Below are positions 23,301-34,100 of a stretch of 64,000 bases of DNA, one piece after another. Positions within the stretch are counted from its first letter, which is position 1. The number at the start of each line of letters is the position of its first letter. Under the pieces are notes generated by a model. That model was not told the origin of the DNA. It did no database searches and worked only from the letters and a program-made list of their open reading frames with translations. A program made the position numbers and the translations under genes. This DNA is from Porites lobata (Eukaryota; Cnidaria; Anthozoa; Scleractinia; Poritidae): positions 3,683,501-3,747,500 of the forward strand of contig CALNXK010000016.1 of NCBI GenBank assembly GCA_942486035.1, read 5' to 3'.

Positions 23301-26300
23301 ATGGCGTCCACAGAGTGAAATCTCCATTCACTAAAAAGTAGAAAGACATTTTGAGAAAATCGACCAAAAACTGTTCCTGTTGAACAATTAGTTAGCAGAT
23401 CTGCCCGTCTCACTCTCCGCTTTCAAATTGTTGAAGACCTTCCGTTTGAAAATCGCGTTTAATTGTAAAACCAACTTCAATATGCTTCGCAGTGTAACAT
23501 TTTACTGCGAAAGAAAGCCGTTTCCTCTTGTTTGCGCGGCCGGTATAACCCCATTTTCGGAGCCCGCGCGCTTCGATGGGCGCTGTTCGTTGTTTTAATA
23601 AGAGAAAAGAGTTTTTTTGCGTTGCGCACAAACAAGTGAAATTAAACCTCGGTCAGTCAACCGGGGATGTCCATCTTAGACTGAAAGGTGTCTGCCTCAC
23701 GGCGAGTTTACTGAGTTAAGGCAAGTAAGTGAAAATAAGCTTAGACCAGTTAACCACCTTTCTTGTGGAAATATCAGTCCCAGAAAGTTTAACGAGTGAC
23801 ACTGAGCTAACACCAGCCAGCCACCAGTTCCTACTTTAAAGAGGTGTGTGCTTTAAAAGATAGATAGGTAAGTTACGGTCATGTAAGTGAAATTTAATGC
23901 GACCACAGCATTCCTCGCAAAAAGGTGTTCGGTCTAAACCAGGATGTCTGCATTCGGTAAGTTAAATACGTCTGGTTGTATTAAAAGTACATTTATCTTT
24001 TGCTTCTGATATCAGTTTCTACCTGGAATGGTTGCGTCGCCTTCTTTGTTTCTCAAAAATTCCGAAATGTTGGCCAAAGCGTTCGATCCTGTCTCTTTTT
24101 GGTCACTGGGGACCTGGGCATGTCCACCAGGAGAGTTCAAGTTTTCCTTGTTAGAGTCCCCATCGCTTATGGCTCCACCCACCTGGGGCGGGTCCTGAGT
24201 GACAGCTGGGTCCTGAAGCCGGCTTAGTTCATTGATCTCCTCGTTGTCTCTTTCATCTAGAATAAACAGTTTAAAAGTACCTTAAGGAAAAAAAAAATAA
24301 CCATTCTACCCTTGCGAATTGGGTCTTTCAACCGAAGGTTCAGTTAGGATTTTTTTTCTAAAAGCTTTACTGGGTAAACGTACGCGTACTGTCGAACCTC
24401 CCATAAGCGACAAGCCAAAATGTGAAGATTTCGTGGTCGCTTACGAGAATCGACAAACAAGGGTTCTCTTCCGAGAAGAAGTCCTGACACATCTAAATTT
24501 TGTAAGATAATTTATTACATGCAATTTCTAAGTTTCGTGTAAGTATAGTTCCATGTTGTTACTGAAAGTTCTCGTTATACTCTGAGCGGCGTAGTACATA
24601 CCGTGAACAGAGACATCGTACGTCAAGTGATCGCTAACAAGAGGTTAAAAACATTGAAAAATAATAAAACCGTTAGGCCATAAACTGGTCGCGGTGGCTT
24701 ACGAGAGGTAGTCGTTTACTAGAGGTTTTGCTTATTTTGACTGGGAAATTTTGAGGTTTTTGGATAATTGGTCGCTTATGGGAGGTGGTCTCTTACGAGG
24801 GATGGTCGCACATGGAAGCTCGACTCTGATGTACAAAACCAGACCCATCCGTCCTGTGCGATATTAGTATAGTCCGTATCGTAAGAGTCAAACATTGTGA
24901 TCGTTCTCACTTCCAGCCTCCATAGCTGGTTGTTGGAGCGCGTCCGATAACAGTAAGATATGTACGGAGGGATTATCCAGTGAGCATATTAGTTTAGATC
25001 AAGGAAGGATAAAAAGCCTTTTTCCCCCTATTGTTCGGATGCCTTACGTTTCTTACTGTTAATAATTCGTCATCGCTAGTACTTTAACATCTTTTGAAGT
25101 CACCAAGAGTCCAAGCATCAGTTAAACTTCCCTAAAACTGATTTTTTTTCTTCATTTTAATTTAGAAAGATTCCACCAACCAACTCCAATAATCCTTTTA
25201 ATCTATAATGTTATCACAAGACTGATTTTGCACTAATCATTGACCCAATTATTGTACTGTATTTACGTAGCTCACATTGCACTTACAAATTGACGCAAAG
25301 GAAGGTTAGATTAACTAAGCTCGAGAAACAGAATCAAATCATCTTGGTCGACATCGCTACAGAGTCAAAGCGAAACTTTAAACAAGTTCATTGAATAAGT
25401 GAATTATTTTGTCTTTGTTGTTATAATTTACTTTATTTTAATTTCATGGAACAAGCTTCTTTTAAACCAAACAAAAAAGAAAAAAAAAACCTGCGCCCAA
25501 CGTGGGGCTCGAACCCACGACCCTGAGATTAAGAGTCTCATGCTCTACCGACTGAGCTAGCCGGGCGCTTAATGACCTTCGCGTTAGCGTTTTGGCGAGT
25601 AGTTCTGGTAATGACCTTTCCTGAGAGCAGAAAAATTATTTGCGCGGGGATTAGATAGCGTTCAGCCGTTCAACTACAGTCGTGGGAATGCAATCAGCAA
25701 AAAACTTTTTTTAACCGTAATCCTTGTCGAACCTTGTAGTCTTTCATGTGCCTTTATTAACCAAGCTACAATTTGCATAGAGAAGATGCGCGTAATTTAG
25801 AATTTAGGAAATTTTGAATATCATTATCTTTGGATCAAAGAAAACTGTCCGCAGTATAAAGCTGTGCGGGCACCTAAGAATAGGTTAGTCTGAAAGTGTT
25901 TTGGCGTACATTCCTCGTAGAACTTTTTATTCTACCGACTCAAGGACCTATGAGTAAAACATATTTGCCTCTGATCTCTCAAGCGGTACAATTGGGCGCA
26001 TTTGAGGACTGTTAGGGTTGAAATCGGAGGACTGAGAAATTTTGCCATGGTGGTAAAACATTTTGATGGGGTTAGAGTGGAACTCCGGCGTGTCTCGAGT
26101 GCTTTCTGTAAGGTTATTTTTCAGTTAAAAAAAGGTCCTAAGCTAAGCCCTTTTCTTTATTGAAGTCAGTTACTATGAGAAAAACCTTGAGTTCCATAAA
26201 GAAGAAGGAAAATGGTACAAAAACAAAATAGGGGAGTTGTGTTGGAGGTGGAGAGAAAGGAACAAAGTCTCAGTTGCCAACTGTCCCTTAGAGTGCGAGT

Positions 26301-27682
26301 TCCTTTTAGTTCTGTCTTACTTACCCTTTGTTTGCTGCTGCCTCTTAACCAGCTCTTTTTCCCCATCAGGGATCAAAGACTCTATAATGGAGGAAAAATC
26401 CTGAGCAGGTTCTGAATGGACAAGGAAAAATGTTCATGCATTCGTGAGTATTTTCATCATGCAGAGTATCTATAATTTTGTATATGAAGACTACGTTCGT
26501 ACGAATTTGGTTATTTTTGAAACCGCATACTATTTTCCACGAATGGGCGCTCCGTTCACACGAAACCTGTCAATCCGGTCACCGAAACCGCATTGTTTTG
26601 AAACCGCCCTTCAGAGCGGTTTAGGCCCCGTCCACACGAATCCAGATAAATAAAATGAGGTTTCAAAACTGTGCTGATTTGTGTGGACATGGCCTAAATC
26701 CACTTTTGAGCCGGCATGTGAAACAAATGAAAGTTGCAATAGGGTGAAAACGACACTCGTATGATTATAGACCCGAATTGGACTCAGTCTTCACCCAGTC
26801 TTATTACCATCATTAAATTCACTTTTGAGCTCATAACTGAATTTTGCGATCAGGTGAAAAGACGGACCAAATTTAGCTTTTTTTTTTTTGACGTGTACTA
26901 GAGAATCACAACGGAAAGGTAAATCCAGACTGATTTCTTCCTGAGATTTAACTGACCAGTTGTCAGGGATTACACTGCTCATTTCCTATTTTAAAATTTC
27001 TCAACATGAATTTGTCGTTTGCTGTTTAACTTTTGCCGTAAACTTGATTCTAAATCTCTCTAAACTCGCAGGAGCTGATAAAGTTTCTGCGCGAAAGTTT
27101 TAAGCTTTTTAACTCTTAAACTTAACAATAGTAAACACTGCAAAGGCACATTTCTTAAATTTGATTTGCGACCAACTCTTTCACCTGAACTGCAAACGTA
27201 GACACAAGGGTGCATGTTCACAGCTGTTCACGCTCTGAAACGCTGTTCAGTTCGCCTCCGACTTGACGGCTGTTTATACTGTGCTTACTGCAGACATATT
27301 TTCCCATGACTGCAAATTAACTGATAAAATAACTAACTTGTCAATTAAAGAAGTTAGGTATTTTTTTCACGTATAGAGAGTTGTGGACAGTCTTTAAAAG
27401 CTAGTTCTCACAATTTTGTTGCGACGCATTTATCGCCGTGCGTTTCGCTTACTCGGTTGCACTGTTCAAGCAAGGAGCTTATGAGAGATATCTCTCGTAT
27501 CCAACTCTTGCAGCAGTTAGATCAATTTATAATTTCAACTTACAATTACATTGATTGAATAAAAATTAAATTTATTGCCACAGCTTACCTGCCACAGACG
27601 AACCGTTCAACTCCGCTGAGATGTTGTTTAGAAGGGTAACAGATGGAAAAAATACGACCACCAACACGTTACGAATAAACAT
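14394..27682 (-). CDS. Gene B: secreted acidic protein with two TSP1 and three six-cysteine modules and an Asp-rich/Lys-rich tail
   Basis: Nine exons: 27682-27589, 26411-26325, 24256-24023, 23330-23157, 21784-21614, 20579-20418, 17788-17630, 16124-15972 and 15067-14394. All internal exons are phase 1-1 with GT-AG borders. The joined frame is 635 aa. Exon 1 is a signal-peptide exon (MFIRNVLVVVFFPSVTLL). Exons 2-3 (residues 32-138) are an acidic, Pro/Asn-rich linker. Exons 4 and 5 (139-253) are TSP1 modules (LWTPWSTCPDACG; WSHWSHCSQKCGQG). Exons 6-8 (254-411) are three copies of a roughly 40-residue six-Cys module (C-x-[FY]-[DN]-P-C...C...C...C-x-P-V-F-x-D...C, the last copy diverged). Exon 9 (412-635) is extremely acidic with two runs of about ten Asp, then a Lys/Arg-rich C-terminus of about 45 residues. 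It is a paralogue of gene A and probably secreted to the extracellular matrix. Asp-rich tails suggest Ca2+ or mineral binding, but this is inference. Confidence 0.82.
15387..15675. mobile_element. 289-bp near-palindromic (foldback) MITE
   Basis: The left arm (AGCCTGAGAAAACAGCCGAC..., with gacgtctgagac inside) is matched by the reverse complement of the right arm (AGCCTGAAAAACAACTGACA..., again with gacgtctgagac) over almost the whole length. The centre lies near 15530. There is no coding capacity. It sits in the last intron of gene B. Confidence 0.75.
16402..16454 (+). pseudogene. Degenerate tRNA-Lys-like fragment
   Basis: 'GTCCGGCTAGC' and 'TAGAGCATGGGACTCTTAAG' match the 5' half of the neighbouring tRNA-Lys genes. 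The D loop and T arm are decayed and no B box survives. It is probably a dead copy of the local tRNA-Lys cluster. Confidence 0.6.
16530..16656. mobile_element. GC-rich near-palindromic MITE ('GGGCCTATTTACATGGAGGTG')
   Basis: Near-complementary halves (ggtggggaccccaagcccgc / gcgggtagcccggtct, with 'tttacatg' words on each side) form a compact foldback. It is bordered by two copies of a host segment starting 'aagttatcgaatgggctgaa' (16480 and 16659). Confidence 0.5.
16884..16956 (+). tRNA. trnK-CUU: tRNA-Lys (anticodon CTT), copy 2, acceptor mismatch
   Basis: Same cloverleaf as the other copies with loop CTCTTAA. The 3' acceptor strand reads GTTAGGC instead of GTTGGGC, giving a C4-A69 mismatch. 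A and B boxes are intact and TTTTT follows. It may be a weakly functional or decaying copy. It lies in the gene B intron between exons 7 and 8, antisense to that gene. Confidence 0.85.
17159..17231 (+). tRNA. trnK-CUU: tRNA-Lys (anticodon CTT), copy 3
   Basis: Perfect 7-bp acceptor including G-T pairs, intact A and B boxes, anticodon loop CTCTTAA, and TTTT terminator at 17234-17237. It lies in the same gene B intron as copy 2, about 200 bp away and in the same direction. Confidence 0.94.
17970..18238. mobile_element. Nonautonomous DNA transposon with inverted termini
   Basis: The left end (about 17970-18020, containing 'acttacgcaacaggacgg') is the inverted counterpart of the right end (about 18191-18238, containing 'ccgtcctgttgcgtaaac'). 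There is no ORF of substance. It lies in a gene B intron. Confidence 0.55.
18290..18715. repeat. Repeat segment with reiterated 'ccgtcaaccgtcaa' words
   Basis: The word 'accgtcaaccgtcaaa' recurs at both ends of the segment (about 18308-18355 and 18650-18700). It looks like a nonautonomous transposon with subterminal tandem words. No coding content is seen. Confidence 0.4.
19641..19713 (+). tRNA. trnK-CUU: tRNA-Lys (anticodon CTT), copy 4
   Basis: Identical to copy 3 over all 73 nt. The first TTTT occurs about 7 nt after the 3' end. It lies in the gene B intron between exons 6 and 7, antisense to that gene. Confidence 0.94.
22265..22858. mobile_element. 594-bp pogo/Tigger-like element with reiterated terminus-like words
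   Basis: The left end CAGTCGACTCCCGATAACTC and the right end, read in reverse as CAGTTGACTCCCGATAACTC, are near-perfect inverted repeats flanked by TA (22263-22264 and 22859-22860). The word 'ttcgagttatcg' or close variants occur about eight times, mostly clustered in the last 220 bp. No transposase is present. It lies in the intron between gene B exons 4 and 5. Confidence 0.8.
24389..24830. mobile_element. MITE with 'GTCGAACCTCCCATAAGCGAC' terminus
   Basis: The left terminus is CTGTCGAACCTCCCATAAGC. Internal words 'ggtcgcttacgagaggt' and 'ggtcgcttatgggaggt' are inverted versions of it. A degenerate right terminus (ggaagctcgactctg) ends near 24830. It lies in the intron between gene B exons 2 and 3. 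Same broad class as 22265-22858, different family. Confidence 0.6.
25494..25566 (-). tRNA. trnK-CUU: tRNA-Lys (anticodon CTT), copy 5
   Basis: Minus-strand copy identical in sequence to copies 3 and 4. It is followed by a long T tract (plus-strand A9 at about 25481) as a Pol III terminator. It lies in the gene B intron between exons 2 and 3, in the same direction as that gene, opposite to the other four copies. Confidence 0.94.
26495..26700. repeat. MITE-like repeat ('ggccccgtccacacgaatcc')
   Basis: Reiterated words 'tttgaaaccgca' and 'ccgtccacacgaa' in direct and inverted form (ending 'gtgtggacatggcctaaatc'). This is typical of a short nonautonomous transposon. No coding content. It lies in the intron between gene B exons 1 and 2. 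Confidence 0.5.
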
Positions 27683-29147
27683 AAACTTCCCCGCTTTTTT
27701 CTTGTGCATTTTCAACGCCTCTACAATCAAAAAACGGCATTCCCCATCTACTAAGAGAAAAACACAGCGAAGGAGATCGATTGCTGCAAAGGGCAGGGAC
27801 GTCTAGAAAATGAAACTTATCTAAATCCAAGATAAAATAATTCGCTATATTTAACAACAAGAACAGGTAAATGTCATTTGGGTGTAATTGAGGAGTACAC
27901 TGAGTTGATAGTCTGACATTTAAATTTAAAAGAAAGGCATAGATGACTGAAATCAAACTTTCTGTTCCTGCTGGGCAAGAAGCAAAGCAACACTTTTTAA
28001 GCTATCTAGTTAATTGGTTTTAATCTCGCTAATGTACAAACAATTCTTATATGGTGTACAATTTACCTTGTCGGTTTAGCGGACTACAGGTGTCAACAAT
28101 ATCATCTTTTCCTATCCAATGAAAAACGGGTTTGATAGAAACAAGGAGGATAAACACACAAAAATGGTGACATAAAAGGAAAGATTTCACTCGTAATTTT
28201 AGCGAAAGATTTCGTCTTCCGTTGCGATGCTAAATTTCTTTGAACTGACATCACAAATTCTCTGACCCGAATAACTTTAGAGAATTAGGCAGGTCAGTGC
28301 TATGGTTGGTGTTTATGTCGTGAAACCAATCTGCGTGAAATTGCTGTTCACGGTCGTCTTGATAACTGATAGTCACTAGTGAGCCTTAATGCTTGGACGC
28401 CCTCACTTGGTTTGCGCATCTGTGTTGTGAATTAACCTTATTATTGCCTACAGCTCTCTCGGTCCCCCCCCAAAAACAAACTTCATAAAATCCCTACCTC
28501 TACAATACCGAAACCTCTGTCATGCGGACACTTGACTTGGACCCTTCGTTGTCTGTGTGAAATAGGTTCGCAATAGCTCTGAATAACTTTTTATGTAAAA
28601 AGCAATACTGAAATAAGGGCCGTTAAGAACCAGGCAGTTTGTTATTGATTCAATTACAATCAATGCTAAAATTTGGTATCAAGCAAATACCCAATCATTT
28701 TCTCTACTCAACCCTTTTTAAGAATTGAGTGCTTTAGGGGCATGTTCTTCGTTGCACCCAATTATTCGAAACTCGCTCTAGTGACAAACCAATCTCCTTT
28801 TCCCCACAAGATCCAAAATTAAGAATCTATTTTTCGTGGAAAAATCAGCTGTATTAACAACAACAGATACAATTACCATTTTCCTCAATAAAGTACTTTA
28901 TGGATGCAGTAAACTACAGTCCCTACCCATTGATATACCCCTTGCCAGAAAAAGATAAGCCTTTCGAGCAGAAAATCCTCGCATACAATAGGGACTACCC
29001 AACCCTCGCCAAAGGTGTGTTAACTGGGGGAGCTAAGATTAACTGTTGTAGATATGTCAAAATTTTCATATTTTTAGCCTGATTATAACAGCAATTTTTA
29101 TTGCCATAACAGCCTTTAAACTAAATTAAAATTTCAAGGCAGCCACC

Positions 29148-29375
29148 ATGACAACAACGGAGCAAACTTTCCAGCAGAATCTAAAATTCGATTACCCGCG
29201 AAAGATTTGTCGAATTTCTAGGCTTGATTCTCAGTCCTGCCGCGATGTTCGGGAAGTAAGTTCACCGGCGCTCCTACCTGGTGCGGACCCGAGAGAGCGA
29301 CTGAAATCGAGCCTATCGATTTATCAAAAATGTCCTTTCTACTACAGCGCATCAACTAAAACTGTTCTGTTGTAA
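29148..29375 (+). CDS. Possible isolated first coding exon (unknown protein)
   Basis: A 75-codon frame begins in a textbook initiation context (gcagccaccATGACAACAAC). It ends at a strong donor-like CTGTT|GTAAGTAC near 29370. The product is polar with several Ser and Arg and has no domain I recognise. No partner exon is evident on the plus strand before the SLC22 gene. It could be a first exon with distant partners, a relic, or chance. Confidence 0.2.
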   Translation: MTTTEQTFQQNLKFDYPRKICRISRLDSQSCRDVREVSSPALLPGADPRERLKSSLSIYQKCPFYYSASTKTVLL

Positions 29376-29794
29376 GTACAGCTGCTAGGCTGGACCTATA
29401 AGGCATTTTATGCGAATCAAAATTACATTCCCTATCCCGCGCCTTACCAAGCACGGAGAACGTTGGGCGTCAGAAAACACACACAGCTTATACACATCTG
29501 GTCCGGGATATAGACCTTAGCATTGTTCACGGGTCGTGGAAAATGGCTGATTAAACAAAAACCAAATAGTCATTTGATTTCCTTCCAAGAGTTCACTTGA
29601 CATCTAGCTATTATTGTTGCAGTAGTTTTTCTTGTAAGGGAATAGGTATTTGCTCATAACTTTGACAAACTCCCGGTGATAGGGAGTCCCAGCTATAAGC
29701 ACCTACGGTTCAGGGCCACCTTAAATTGAACCTCTTTCCAATTTTTGACACCTGCACCCAGAATTATTACATTAACGAAACTGTCAATATAATA

Positions 29795-30025
29795 GGGAAC
29801 TCAAGCAAAGACGTTTTTGAGCCACGCACGTCAACCGAAAGTGGACTTTTTTTCATTCTTGAGCGGTATTTTTGCCCAAATTTTTGGACAAATCGTCTGT
29901 ATAATAAGAAAGAGACAAAGAAATACAAATTTGGTAGAGTCAATTTATTTTAAAGTGAAAACGATCGCACTTCCGGTCGACGTGTCTCTCAAACGCACTT
30001 GCTTAAGCTACCAAGTATCTTATAC
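29795..30025. repeat. Dispersed repeat, copy 1 (second copy at 48903-49113)
   Basis: It shares 'ttttgcccaaa', 'cacttccggt', 'ctcaaa' and 'cgcttaagct' words in the same order as 48903-49113. It is absent from the otherwise similar 3' flank at 40140-40495, so it is an insertion in this flank. Confidence 0.55.
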
Positions 30026-30072
30026 GAAGTTTTTTGAAAAATGCATTATATATTTCGCTGTAAAAATAACAA

Positions 30073-30078
30073 TTTATT
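30073..30078 (-). terminator. Polyadenylation signal of SLC22 gene C
   Basis: AATAAA on the minus strand, about 105 nt beyond the stop codon at 30183. A matching AATAAA follows the decayed copy at 40385-40390. Confidence 0.55.
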
Positions 30079-30182
30079 GAGCTGCGTAACGTTTTCCAAG
30101 ACGACTTTCAAGTACACGCAGTGCTGAAAATGAACAACACTTTGATGACGTGGCCTCTCCAGTCATATAATGCAGTCATAGA

Positions 30183-31107
30183 CTATACTAAAGTTACATC
30201 TTCTCCTTCCTTCGCCACCTCTTTGCGACCGCGAGAGCCCTGCACCTGAGGCTTTTTGCAACAATAAAGGTTGTAATCCTCGTCCAAAGCCTCTGCTTGC
30301 TCCACGGTCTGTGACATCTGTGCTGTTAAAGTTTCTGGTAACCAAAACGCCAAAATACCGGCAGCCAGGCCCACAACACCAAATATAAGTAATGGGAATG
30401 TTTTCCTCAAATTTGGAAGATCGGCCTGGAAAGGAAGAAAATAACTAAGAACACTAAACAAAAACACACTGTAAAACTATGGGTATCAGCTTAAGGCAAA
30501 GCAAAATATTAAAGAAGAGAGAATACTGAAAAAAAATTGTTACCAGAAGGACGACATATGGAGAAACTATTCCTCCAATCCGAGCAATCATTGAGCACAA
30601 TCCTACACCGTTGTTCCTATCAAAATGTAAATAATAATGTTTTAAACAAGGAAAAAGCATTACTAACAACAAAATCATAACACAGAATGACCTAAGAGGA
30701 TATTATACAACTATTCCCCAAAGGGGAGGTGAATAGTGGTGTAAATAACGAGACGCGAAGCGTCTAGGTACATATCTAGCAATATGAACCGACCCTGAGG
30801 GGGATAGTTGATTTAGTATTTACCAAATCGGTTGGATAACAATCAAAAAGGAACTTTCTGTAAATACAAGACGTCACTTAGTTAGAGTTTGCGTACGTTT
30901 CAATTGACAGTGTTTCGGGGATCATTTTTTATCATTTTGTTGCAAATTCAATAAGAAAATGTTTTCCCATCGACCAGTAAACACCGACAAGCCAAATTTT
31001 GTCTCTTTCTTGGTATTTGTTGGTGCAACTGCTTCATTTACCGCGGTCTTTCGAAACTATCGCGAAACGAGAAGCCGTTTTGAATCCCGTCCCAAAACAG
31101 TGAATAT

Positions 31108-31139
<32 letters not shown>

Positions 31140-34100
31140 GAACGCGCAAAAATTGCTATCCACTGATTTGGTGAATACTAATTAACAATTATTCTTTGAA
31201 ATCGAGGTGAATAGTGGCTAAATATTTACCGAGCCGCGAAAGCGGCGAGGTAAATATTCCCAAAGCCACTATTCACCGAGATTGAAAAGAATAATTGTTT
31301 TAGTATATACACACGAAGTGGTCTCAACAAAATCAGAGAGGAAACCATTAAAAAGTACGGTTTGATTGACAGATCAAATCACGCGTAAGTTTTAAAATAG
31401 ATCTTTGCAGAATTTTCAAACATGGCAATTCACAAGTTTATCATTTCGCAAACAACAGCGTAATGGCTTAAATGGAACCGTTCCTTACCTGAGAAGAAAA
31501 GTAGAGCTTTGTTGTTTTCTGTTGACTCGCCAAGTTTATAGCCAAAAGGGTTTGTTGTGTCGTTCTTCGCATGAAGTGCTGACAAAAATGGCGGCTCCGT
31601 TGCTCGAGGTAAGACGTCTTCTTCCTGTATCATTCTTTTTCCTGTTTACTTGAAACGTAGAATTTCTGCAAACATTTCCTTTTAAATTTGTTTGTCATAA
31701 ATAAACTTCGATTTTTAAGCCAAAATTTTCTTGTTAGAAAACCCTGGGTTCGCTAAACGGCTTCTTCTACGCGGATACACGGGAGTTGTAAACAATCCAT
31801 TGAGCACAAAACTCAGCTACAGTAAATTGAAAAACGCCGTATTGAATCCTTCCAAGTCTTTTCTTGCCTTAAAAAAAGTCAGCCCTAGGATTTTGCCGAC
31901 TTTTAAAAGATCGTTCTCTAAAAAAAGTGGGAAAAACACCGAGCTCACACATTATCCACTCGCTAGGAGGTGAATATTGTTGAATAGTCCGAGATAGCGA
32001 ACCAATCAGATCGCTTAAATCACCAAGATCACTGAGTGTGTATATACTAATAAAAAATATCTGCAAGTACTATCAGTCGCTAATACAAACTAGTTTTGAA
32101 CAACGTTCATTGGGAGGAAAAAGCCATCCTCGGAGACCCAGAGGCAGATAGTGGGGGCGAGAGAAAGTCTAAACGGGTGGAAAAATATGGTACGAAGAAA
32201 AGTAAAGAACGGCGAGAAGAGCCCTTGTGGACAATGTCTTACCAGACCAGTTCCAAACGGTCGCCGCCGTTCTGCCTTCTGATTGGGCAGAAAAACACAA
32301 AAGTTTTCTGGCACTAATCAGAAGCCAGAACGACAGCGACAGTTTGGAACTGGTCTGGTAAGACATTGTCCCCAGGGGCTCTTCTCGCCGTTCTTTACTT
32401 TTCTTCGTGCCATATTTTCCCGCCCGTTTAGACTTTCTCTCGTCCCCACTATCTGCCCCTGGGTCTCCGAGGATGGGAAAAAGCGAAAAAAAAAATCTAA
32501 TTGCCTGAAAAATGGGAATTCGAATATACATTTAAAGCGAGATGCTAACATAACTAGTTGAGAATTCCGGCTGCGTTAGCATTTAGTCAGTTTAGTGTTA
32601 CGTAAGGGTATTCTTAAGCTCCGAAAGCTCTTATGGAGGGATCTCCAAATTCGGAGGGGCAAACGTGTTCTTAACTACGGTTTACCACGGCGTAGGCTTC
32701 CTCGTCTTCTCTTAACCAACACTTGACTCTATTCCCGCCATCTGTCCCAAAAACCAGTGGTATTAACGTAAACTTCACCCCTACTCCTCTCTTATTCTCA
32801 ATATCTCAAGCCAAATGTAACGTAATAATCGAGCCTCGCCCCATAAAATGTAATCCAAGGCGGTATTAGATTCTGGATTCCACACAGTGGATTCCGGAAT
32901 CCAGAGCCCAGCGTTCCAGATTACACGAGCAAAATTTCCCCGATTCCGGAATTTCCGGGCAAAGATCTGATCAATATACCTTTCTGGGAAACTACCCACC
33001 TACCCCTCCCCTAAACCACCATTAAAACTTACTTCTCACTTATGGCAAAAATTTTGGCTTAGGGGAGGGGTAGGTGGGCAGTTTTCCAGAAACATATAAT
33101 GATCCCAAAGATCAATGTCGCAAGTACCCTGCGTGGCTCAAAAGGCAAAGGAAAAGTGGGAAATAGAGTGTGCGAGGAATCGAATGGGGCGCGAAAAAGG
33201 GAACATTGACTTTCAAATGATCATTAGAAAGGGAACTAGCTTGTTAGACTGTGAGACTCCATACCTTATTACAGTCGGATAAAGCTCAGCCGTGTACACA
33301 TAGACAGAGTTGAAGGTAGAAATTACGAAGAACTTTGCAACCATCACGAAAATGACAACGGCGACTTGGTATTCTGAAAATATAAACTCAAGATCATTCC
33401 AATGATCATGATGATTATAATAATGATAATGTTAACAATAATAATAATGATGATGATGATAACAATAATAATAATAATAATAATAATAATAAGTAATGGT
33501 AACAGGACTGAGTGGAGTCCAATTCGGTCTGTAATCATACGAGTAATTAACAAAATCGGACGACCGCGTAGCGGGAGTCCGATTTGTCTAATCACGAGTA
33601 TGATATACAGACCGAATTGGACGACACGAAGTTCTGTTACCAATTAATAGTAACTTTAACAACATTTGTGATATAAATCAAAACACAAGAAATTCGAAAT
33701 TTTGTTTTAGCAGTGAAAAAAAAAAAGCCATTTAAGCGCGCGCGTGATAGCGCGTACTGTCCTATTAACTGTCCAATTAAGGCTGAAATCAGGGCAGTTG
33801 ATAGCCAATCAGATTTGACAGTTTTGTTATAGTTATGATTATAATAATAATAATGATGATGATGATGATAATGAATAAAAATCCCTACGGCGGCCAAGAC
33901 AATTTACAATCCCTTCTACAGTGATAAAAGAATTTTTAAAACATTTATTCTACGGGAGATCAATGAAACGTACCCAAGCTAATGCTCAAAGCTGTGAAGA
34001 AAGCAAAGGCTCAAGTGAAAGACGAATGAATTAATGTAGTGACTAACTGTAGAAGTACCTTTAAGAGAGAGTCGACTGCAATCGGGCAACAATAACTATT

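Larger units (their letters stand above)
27683..30072. other. Intergenic region between gene B and the SLC22 cluster
   Basis: No assembled gene. It holds the 5' flank of gene B (left), a possible isolated plus-strand exon at 29148-29375 and a dispersed repeat at 29795-30025. From about 29600 it becomes similar to 40140-40495, the 3' flank of the decayed SLC22 copy. Confidence 0.4.

Noticed and set aside
28070..28114. A 45-nt minus-strand stretch with acceptor- and donor-like ends in phase 1 upstream of gene B
   Set aside because: It would precede the signal-peptide exon of gene B and has no partner. It is short enough to be chance.
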